From Ashinkailepas kermadecensis (Eukaryota > Arthropoda > Thecostraca > Neolepadidae), in assembly GCA_034440615.1 (NCBI GenBank), contig JAOTOM010004665.1, positions 62,001-126,000 of the forward strand: DNA of 64,000 nucleotides, given 5' to 3'. The notes beneath the pieces are model-generated. The model saw only the letters and a list, made by a program, of their open reading frames with translations, was not told the DNA's origin and did no database searches. Positions 56,991 to 64,000 of the stretch are shown in pieces. The translations under genes and the position numbers were made by a program. Position 1 is the first letter of the stretch; each line of letters starts with the position of its first letter.

Positions 56991-58437
56991 GTCGGTTGCG
57001 GATCTCGGCTCCCAGGTGGCGTGGCACCGGCGCACTGGAGTCTGGCGTCGGCATTCCGACAGCTACCAACCGGTCGCTGGTTCAGGCGAAGCTCCCGCAC
57101 ACGTATCCCATGTGACCGGCCGCCGGTCCGGACCAAGCTCCCGCCCATACATCCCATGTGACCTGCGTTCATGTAGGGACCTCGTCGACGGAGCGCCGTC
57201 GGCCGCTCCCCTCCCCTAAAGTGGGGAGGGGAGCGTAATATTTCATTATGTGTCGCGTGACTGTGCGTCACGCGGGATTTCATGCGACGCTCATTCGCTG
57301 CACGAGTATCAGTCCGCGGCTGGAAAGGGTGGTCGGCTCGCCAGCCCCGCCGGAAGGTCTCCGACTCTGGGAGGCGCTGACAGGCTGTCGACGACGATGA
57401 GCTGTCAGGCTGCTCTGAGCAGAGGGTCGCCGAGGGTTTGGGTTCAGCTATTGAGCGAACACGACGTACGCTCGGCGCGCCGCTCGTTGCTTAAGACCGG
57501 TAATGCAAAGCAATCACAGCTTTGAACCACGTCGTCGCAGCAGGCGAGATCCTCAAACTCTGTCACTCAAGCCACAGAAACATGTAGGCTACCAGCGGCC
57601 CCGACTTAACCCAGCACCACGCTGTCGTTGTTTGCGTGTTCATTCTGCTCTCTGGAGCTGGGCGACTCGTGGGCGGCGGACTATCCCGACTAAAGGGGGC
57701 TTCATTCAAACATGTGTCCGCGGCAGCGGTTGTCTGATCAACTCCAAGTTTGGCATGCCATCACTTGAAATCATGGTGCATATTTTCCGGTGTAGCACCT
57801 ATCACGTTCTACAATTATACTTTCTCACCGCCCCTAGTGCACATTAGCGGCGGGCGATAGATACGTAGCCATGCAGTCACAAGCTGTGTGGGCTACAATT
57901 GCATACCGAAGTACTAGACCTGACCGCACTCTGCGTTCAACCGAAAGCAGGACCGGCCCTGGTACTCCGTCCAGAGCAGGACCGCACCCCGGTACACTGC
58001 CCAGAGCAGGACCGAATCGCTGCGCCCACCCGGCATGACGAGCAGCCGCATCTACCACTGCCTGGACTGCTGGATCAGTGGCAGCCGCAGCTACCCCTGC
58101 CTGGACTGCTGGATCAGTCGGGACATCAACCACACTATGCCCTGATCTGGCCCTGTGGCTAAGTGATCCAATATGAGGAAACGCCTTGGCATCAATTAAC
58201 GGGTGACAAAAAGTTCCTCCACTTGGTCTGCTTAAACCGGTACTTGAACGCACCACGGATCATAACTCAACTCACTGAATGCATGGATCTCGCCTAAATC
58301 AGCTCACATCTAGAACATCTCCCGTTCTGCCATGGACATACGTTTCTACAAAATCGTCAAAATGTGTGCACCGTCAATCGGTAAGACAAAATAAATCGAC
58401 AGCGCAAGAAGACGACTAGGAACACCCATTGCAGCCG
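56991..58437. other. No gene recognised; small duplications
   Basis: CAGAGCAGGACCG units recur at 57970-58015, and CTGCCTGGACTGCTGGATCA occurs twice at about 58060 and 58098. The rest is unique. Confidence 0.4.
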
Positions 58438-58822
58438 GTGCGGCCTCTGAAGGGACGTGGTCAACATAGCCGCGTCCGCTGGCGAGCCCAGATGTCCTGG
58501 GAGATATCCAGCTGAACAGACGGCGCGGCCTCTGAAGGGACGTGGTCAACATAGCCGCGTCCGCTGGCGAGCCCAGATGTCCTGGGAGATATCCAGCTGA
58601 ACAGACGGCGCCGCGTCCGCTGGCGAGCCCAGATGTCCTGGGAGACATCCAGCTGAACAGACGGCGCCGCGTCCGATGGCGAGCCCAGATGTCCTGGGAG
58701 ACATCCAGCTGAACAGACGGCGCCGCCGAACCCAACTTGGGTTAGCCCCGGCGGGGCGGGGTTGGGCGTCCGCTGGCGAGCCCAGATGTCCTGGGAGATA
58801 TCCAGCTGAACAGACGGCGCGG
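58438..58822. repeat. Tandem repeat, 56-bp unit, 5 copies, two with an extension
   Basis: The unit is CCGCGTCCGCTGGCGAGCCC then AGATGTCCTGGGAGAYATCC and AGCTGAACAGACGGCG. The first two are separated by GCCTCTGAAGGGACGTGGTC plus AACATAG, making a 93-bp variant. Confidence 0.93.
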
Positions 58823-59092
58823 GCCGAACCAGACTGGGCTGAGTCGGGCCGAACCGGGCCGAGCCGGGCTGGGTCGAGCCGTGCCGGACCGAGCCAGGCT
58901 GGGTCGAGCCAGGCTAGGTCGAGCCGAACCGGGCCGAGCCGGGCTGGGTCGAGCCGTGCCGGACCGAGCCAGGCTGGGTCGAGCCGAGCCGGGCCGAGCC
59001 AGGCTGGGTCGAGCCAGGCTAGGTCGAGCCGAACCGGGCCGAGCCAGGCTGGGTCGAGCCAGACTGGGCCGGGCCAGGCCGGGCCGAGCCAG
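58823..59092. repeat. GC-rich degenerate repeat of GAGCCRGGCTGGGTC
   Basis: 10- to 15-bp units (GCCGAGCCGGGCTGGGTCGA, GAGCCAGGCTAGGTC) form longer repeated blocks of about 75-110 bp, for example at about 58905 and 59012. Confidence 0.9.
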
Positions 59093-60216
59093 CTGACCTT
59101 GCCGGCAGACCTCTCCGGTGGAGCATCGATCGCGGTCTCTCGAGACGCGTCACGGCCATAGCACGTGTCCGCCGCCGCCACAGGCTGATCGGCTCATATC
59201 TGACCCCGCCAGCAGTCGACCGGTCACCACTTCCGACAGCAGTCTTCAACGACCTAATGCTCAGAATCAGAATAGTTCAATTTGAATCAGAATTTGAAAT
59301 TAGAATAGCTCAATTTGAAAGACGCAAGAGGCTTCATAGCTCCCGGCAGAATTTCGTCGATCGGCGTCGACGATCGATTTAGAATCGGTGATGCGCATCA
59401 CCATTCTGTATGAATACAAGAGACCGTTCTGAGAGCAGAACCTCGTGGTTTTGAAAGCTACTAACGAAAACAAGTTCACGAGACAGAATTTGGTTTCTAC
59501 ATAATGGCCCAATGGTTCCATATAACGTATGACAAATGTGTTTTGGCTACTAGCACACAATTTTCTGTCCTACCAAGATAGCCTTTTTTACCCAAAGAAG
59601 GCACCAAACTAGCAGTTCCTCCCATGGTCGATAAAACTCATCAAAGTTACGACTTCTTGAAAGCCAAAGGCACCTTGACGGCTATGTAAGAACCCGAGAT
59701 TCACGGAATGAGGTAAAGAGCTTAGCAGGCGACGCGAATTACATTCTGCTTAGATTAATTCCACTCACACATCTGCAGAAGGTGGCTGACAGCTAAAGCA
59801 GTCATTTCGTTACACTGCCTCTGGGATGACGCATCGTGGAGGATGCAGACTCAACTGAACTCAAATTAAGAAAACCACGTGCTCATCAACGACTGTGTCC
59901 GCAGCCTGCACCCACTGCCCGAGGATCTGTCTCCCACCTCAGGCTCCTCCCCCACCCCAGGTCCCGACCTTAGCTAAGCCTAGAGTTCGGTAGTTGGCAG
60001 GGCAGCAATGTTTTCAGATTTCTGGTGGTGTCGATGCCTCGCAGTGCATGTTAGTATTGACATATGGATGCTCGCCCGTTCGTAGAAATACGCGATGATG
60101 AGCACGAAAAATCGACAAGAATATCACTCCATGCATCTCAGCTCATTTCATCCTATAATGCTCTTATACGGAAATGCGTTCTTATTGATAATTTAATTTC
60201 ATTGCATCTGCTGTGA
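59093..60216. other. No gene recognised
   Basis: Unique-looking sequence. A CCCACCTCAGGCTCCTCCCC-rich patch lies at 59930-59965. Confidence 0.4.
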
Positions 60217-60467
60217 TCAGAGTGCCTCTATAGACGTGTGTTGATGCAGATTTTCCACAAAATTCGCATAGGCGTATTCCGATAGTTCATACACCGGGTA
60301 AACCACTTTCAGCGGTTGCTTTATCGCGTCAGTGAGTCTTACCACTCCACCAGCCTGCTGAGATTGATTCGTGTTAATATCATCAACATATGATGCTGGC
60401 GTGAATGCAGCATCAGACTCCTGCAGGTAATCGCCAACCCATTCAAGTTCCGCTCCTACCAGGCGAC
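60217..60467 (-). CDS. Candidate 3'-terminal exon of an unknown gene
   Basis: One minus-strand frame is open for at least 83 codons without an ATG and ends at TGA 60217-60219. An acceptor (GCGTCCTCAG) at 60468-60469 could start it with two bases of a split codon; the frame is also open further upstream, so the 5' border is uncertain. The codons show the purine-first, low-stop pattern of real coding sequence, and the peptide looks globular: GAELEWVGDYLQESDAAF, SYVDDINTNQ, LTDAIKQPLKVVYPVYELSE, then YAYANFVENLHQHTS. I do not recognise the family; a transposon protein is possible. Frames on the other register here (60443-60634) are less protein-like. Confidence 0.45.
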
Positions 60468-60826
60468 CTGAGGACGCGCTGACCCGACCTGACGAGCTTC
60501 TGCTGCCGACCTCTGACCGTGAGGTCAGCCGCCTGGTTAACGGTCAGATCACGCGTGCCTCGTGGCAACCTGCACCGGTAGTGGGGCGACGTGATGCATG
60601 GTATCAGGCGATAGGTGACGCATCCACGCAACAACGAACCCTCCCCTACCTACACAGAGGAGGCGTACGAATAGACGAGCAGCGAGCGGCGACCAATAAG
60701 TGCACGACGCTGCGTTTGGTGCAAAAGGTGCACAACGCCGCCCCGGATTTTATTTGACGGCAATGGCAGAAATGGCGCGTAATAATTATCAAGGCGCAAC
60801 ATTTTGTATATTTGCGAAAGTTCCAG
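60468..60826. other. No gene recognised
   Basis: Unique sequence between the candidate exon and a LINE remnant. CGACCTGAC-type short repeats occur at 60465-60540. Confidence 0.4.
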
Positions 60827-60827
60827 C

Positions 60828-60968
60828 CCATATACTATTCGTCCTCAGCTACCAAACCTATGGAAGAAGAATGTATGGTACACATGCCATGTTGTGGAGA
60901 GTCCCTCACTGAATGTATTTAAAAATAGGGTGGACACATTTTATAGGCTGAAGAATCTTGTTTCCTAG
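60828..60968 (+). pseudogene. C-terminal remnant of a CR1/L2-like LINE ORF2
   Basis: The plus frame reads IRPQLPNLWKKNVWYTCHVV, then ESPSLNVFKNRVDTFYRL, ending at TAG 60966-60968. The pattern LW...V..SPSLN.FK.R.D is the well-known end of the reverse transcriptase ORF in CR1/L2-type LINEs. Only this C-terminal piece remains upstream in frame. It is distinct from the RNase H LINE at 35.4 kb. Confidence 0.75.
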
Positions 60969-61294
60969 TTCTAGTCGGTGGCAAATGGGGTGATGTCTGT
61001 GCTAAGTGGGTGTGCACTGTAGAGGCCCCTTTGAGCAGGCATGGGTGGAGTTTATAATTTATTGGTGGGGCACTCGATCCCGCGTAAAAGGCGTGGATCG
61101 AATGCATAGGGCTGGATATGTAAGGCATCATACCCATCACACATTGATGGGTGTGTGGGAAGTGGTATTTGTTGGGGTGACGAGTGTCTTTCTGTCCATG
61201 CTTATAGTAACTTCCCTTTACAGACTTGACCTTACTGGATGGGCCCTTGTGTCTCCTATTAAGTCTGGACACTTTGTGACTTTATGACCAAATC
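60969..61294. other. Probable LINE 3' untranslated remnant
   Basis: Follows the LINE stop codon. There is no tail signature that I can identify and no gene. Confidence 0.3.
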
Positions 61295-61462
61295 GGGGTT
61301 GCGGTAGCTCAGTTGGTAGGGCGTCAAACTTTCGCTCGTAAGGTCGTGGGTTCGAGTCCCATAACCGGCTGGATTACCAAGTCAACCCGTGACTTATCTG
61401 CGTGGGAGATTGGCGACGCTGTATGACTTAGCAGTTGAATGAGTCATAAAAGAACCCGCGAT
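61295..61462 (+). mobile_element. SINE with a different tRNA head and the shared core
   Basis: The head has box A (TAGCTCAGTTGGTAGGGCG) and box B (GGTCGTGGGTTCGAGTCCC) and acceptor ends GGTT/AACC that can pair, but the anticodon arm does not pair cleanly, so it is not a working tRNA. It is followed by the same core as the other SINEs, GAGATTGGCGACGCTGTATG-ACT, and by a tail GAGTCATAAAAGAACCCGCG that is different from theirs at the very end. Confidence 0.88.
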
Positions 61463-62635
61463 TCTTCTAAAGTACACCAGGCCGTACTTGAAACTACTTG
61501 AACTCCTTCTCATCGTCCTTTGGATGAATATTAACTCCCAGTGAATATTGCCTAATACCACAGTTTGTATCACTCAGTATCAATACCATCGACTATGAAA
61601 GCCGGTATCCAGTCCTATGATCAGTACTCTCGATCAAATCAGTACTCTATTGACCAATGCCGAAGTCGATCAGTGTGTGATAGCCACATAAGGCAATATT
61701 CCCAAAAGGGAAGGAAGTTTCAACCATACTAATTTTCCATGCTTATTAGGGCAATCGCTCTCACTCATGTTCAAGCATCTCGTTATGTCAGAGCTCTGCG
61801 GTAGAAACTGATGGCAAAGTAGTCGTCATCATCATCAATCGCCATACCTAGAAATCTAATTTGAACTCCCATCCCTCATTTCATGGCAAAAATCAGTCGA
61901 CCTTTTCCACCGAATTTTGCAGCCACATTAGGCTTTTATTTTCACAAAATACCGGACATAGCACTTCCACTTTCACGTCATGTCACTCAGCCTTGTGTTG
62001 GGACAACATCCACAGATGTCCGGCGCCCATGCTCGCCGCTTCTTCCAGGCTACAGCGGGAGACGAACAGATCGGCGTGCATAAATCCTGCAGCTCTGATG
62101 GCAAGCGGCAGCCGGCATTACCTTTATGCGATAGCCCGATCAGCCCCGCGGGGGACGCGTGCTACAGCCGTCAGTTATCCATCGCAGCTCTGCTGCTCCT
62201 GTCGCACGAGACCCAACTGCTGAAGCGCTCGGCGGTGGGAGCGGAGGCGACCATTACCGGCGCTCGGGCCGGCCGACCCCGGTCACGAACGGGCCGCTGC
62301 CGGGCGCTGCCGCCGGCCCGTCATTATCGACACACGGCGCCGCGCCGCCAGTCCAATCAGCGTGCAGTCATCTCCAGCAGGTGGGCAGGTTGGGTCGGAT
62401 CGCGTCCTTGTTAACGCTGCTTGTGCCTCACTATCCGGCCGCCTGCTTTTTTTCAGACTGCCAATCTTCGGCGCACGGGATAGAGTTTCTGCCGGTGACA
62501 TTCTCCGGTTCTCGGACGAGGCGCTCTTTGATTCTCAGGTGATACGTCCTCCGGCTCCCGGGTGACTAGGTATCGATCAGGACTGCGCTGCGACGCATGC
62601 TCGACATCAGCGCCAGCGGGTGTTGCGATAGCTAT
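61463..62635. other. No gene recognised
   Basis: Unique-looking sequence, GC-rich at 62010-62420. The frames at 61980-62414 and 62159-62542 have no domain that I recognise. Confidence 0.35.
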
Positions 62636-63130
62636 TCCGGTGTCCTGATGGGTGACAGGGTGTCCTGATGGGTGACAGGGTGTACTGATGGGTGACAGGG
62701 TGTATTGATGGGTGACAGGGTGCGCTGATGGTTCACAGAGTACATTGATGGTTGACAGGATGTGCTGATTGCTCACAGCGTGTGCTGATGGTGTACCGGG
62801 TGTGCTGATGGTGTACCGGGTGTGCTGATGGTGTACCGGGTGTGCTGATGGTTGACAGGGTGTGTTGATGGTTGACAGGGTGTGTTGATGGTTGACAGGG
62901 TGTGTTGATGGTGTACCGGGTGTGTTGATGGTGTACCGGGTGTGCTGATGGTGTACCGGGTGTGTTGATGGTTGACAGGGTGTGTTGATGGTTGACAGGG
63001 TGTGTTGATGGTTGACCCAGTGTGCTGATGGATCACAAGGTGAGTATATAGGATTGACAGGTTATGTTGATGGCTGATAGTGCGTGTTGATGGCTCACAG
63101 GGTATGTTGATGATTGACCGGGTGTGTTAC
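62636..63130. repeat. Minisatellite, 18-bp unit, about 27 copies, two unit types
   Basis: The units GTGTTGATGGTTGACAGG and GTGCTGATGGTGTACCGG are grouped in blocks of about three, which alternate. The left and right ends are more diverged (GTCCTGATGGGTGACAGG; GGCTCACAGG). Confidence 0.96.
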
Positions 63131-63257
63131 AGGGCGGTTCAGTGAGATGATGACTCAGAAGATGTGCTGATGGCCAGGGGCATCACAATGCCTGCTTGTT
63201 TAACTCAATGTCATGCATAAAACAAATGTGATGGAGGACGAAGTCGCATTGAGTCCA

Positions 63258-64000
63258 CTCCCGTATATCGGTCCCGTATGTACTCCACTCCCGTATATCG
63301 GTCCCGTATGTACTCCACTCCCGCGTATATCCGCACGCATAGATTTACTCTCGCGTAAATCCGTCCCGTATATAATCTACTCCAGCGTATATGCGTCCCA
63401 TATATATTCTACCCCCTCGTATATCCATTCCGTACATATAGTCTACTTCCGTACATAGTCCACTCCCGCGTATATCGTCTACACCCGTGTATATCCATCC
63501 CGTACATAGTCCACTTCCCCGTATATCCTTCCCGTGTATAGTCCACTTCCGTGTATAACCGTCCCGTATATAGTCCACTCCCGCGTACATCCATCCCGTA
63601 TATAGTCCACTCCCGCGTATATCCGTCCCGTATATAGTCTACACCCTCGTATATCCATCCCGTATATAGTCCACTCCCGCGTACATCCATCCCGTATATA
63701 GTCCACTCCCGCGTACATCCATCCCGTATATAGTCCACTCCCGCGTACATCCATCCCGTATATAGTCCACTCCCGCGTACATCCATCCCGTATATAGTCC
63801 ACTCCCGCGTACATCCATCCCGTATATAGTCCACTCCCGCGTATATCCGTCCCGTATATAGTCTACACCCTCGTATATCCATCCCGTATATAGTCCACTC
63901 CCGTGTATATCCGTCCCGTATATAGCCCACTCCCGTGTATATCCGTCCCGTATATAGCCCACTCCCGTGTATATCCGTTCCGTATATAGCCCACTCCCGT
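63258..64000. repeat. Minisatellite, 32-bp unit, at least 23 copies, continues past the window
   Basis: The unit is CCCGTATATAGTCCACTCCC then GCGTACATCCAT. The left part is more diverged (CCCGTATATCGGTCCCGTAT), the centre (63590-63870) most homogeneous. Three overlapping minus-strand frames (107-173 residues) follow from the 32-bp, stop-free unit. Confidence 0.96.

Noticed and set aside
61295..61368. Functional tRNA gene
   Set aside because: Boxes A and B are good, but the anticodon arm does not pair and the segment is followed by the SINE core.

Overview
This is a window of a nuclear genome from a multicellular eukaryote, most probably an invertebrate animal. The coding signal is a few short, widely spaced exons with canonical AG/GT splice sites. 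There are Pol III-type SINEs, non-LTR, hAT and pogo transposon remains, and no operons or ribosome-binding sites. The transposon types point to a metazoan. I cannot name the phylum; an arthropod or mollusc would fit, but that is a guess.

The best host gene lies on the minus strand and spans most of the window. Three exons (52217-52326, 43758-43815, 6891-7027) join in frame at every junction (phases 0 and 1). They encode the second half of a PDZ domain followed by a charged helical segment. The introns between them are about 8.4 kb and 36.7 kb, so nearly everything from 7 to 52 kb is intron. Two further minus-strand exon candidates with protein-like composition, at the left edge (1-171) and at 60217-60467, have no identified family.

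The intronic and flanking DNA is dominated by minisatellites. About two dozen unrelated arrays (units 15-95 bp; the largest is about 98 copies of a 29-mer at 18.1-21.0 kb and about 78 units of a 22/21/19-mer at 24.5-26.15 kb) occupy roughly a quarter of the window. Nearly all the long open reading frames here (4.3, 11, 13, 22.5, 24.5-26.2, 49.6-50.4, 51-52, 63.4 kb) are products of these arrays, not genes.

Transposable elements: a 5.86-kb pogo-type element (31137-37000) has a perfect 18-bp terminal inverted repeat and TA target duplication. Its decayed transposase is split by a 1.56-kb intron or insert carrying a hAT element (33685-34758, 8-bp duplication) and a tRNA-derived SINE, and by a LINE fragment with an RNase H domain (35401-36269). 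SINE copies recur at 0.6, 8.0, 17.7, 34.9, 42.0, 46.1 and 61.3 kb. The 3' tail of the main SINE resembles the 3' tail of the LINE, which suggests a LINE/SINE mobilisation pair. A diverged interspersed repeat occurs at 22.4 and 49.3 kb, and each copy has expanded a different internal segment into a minisatellite.
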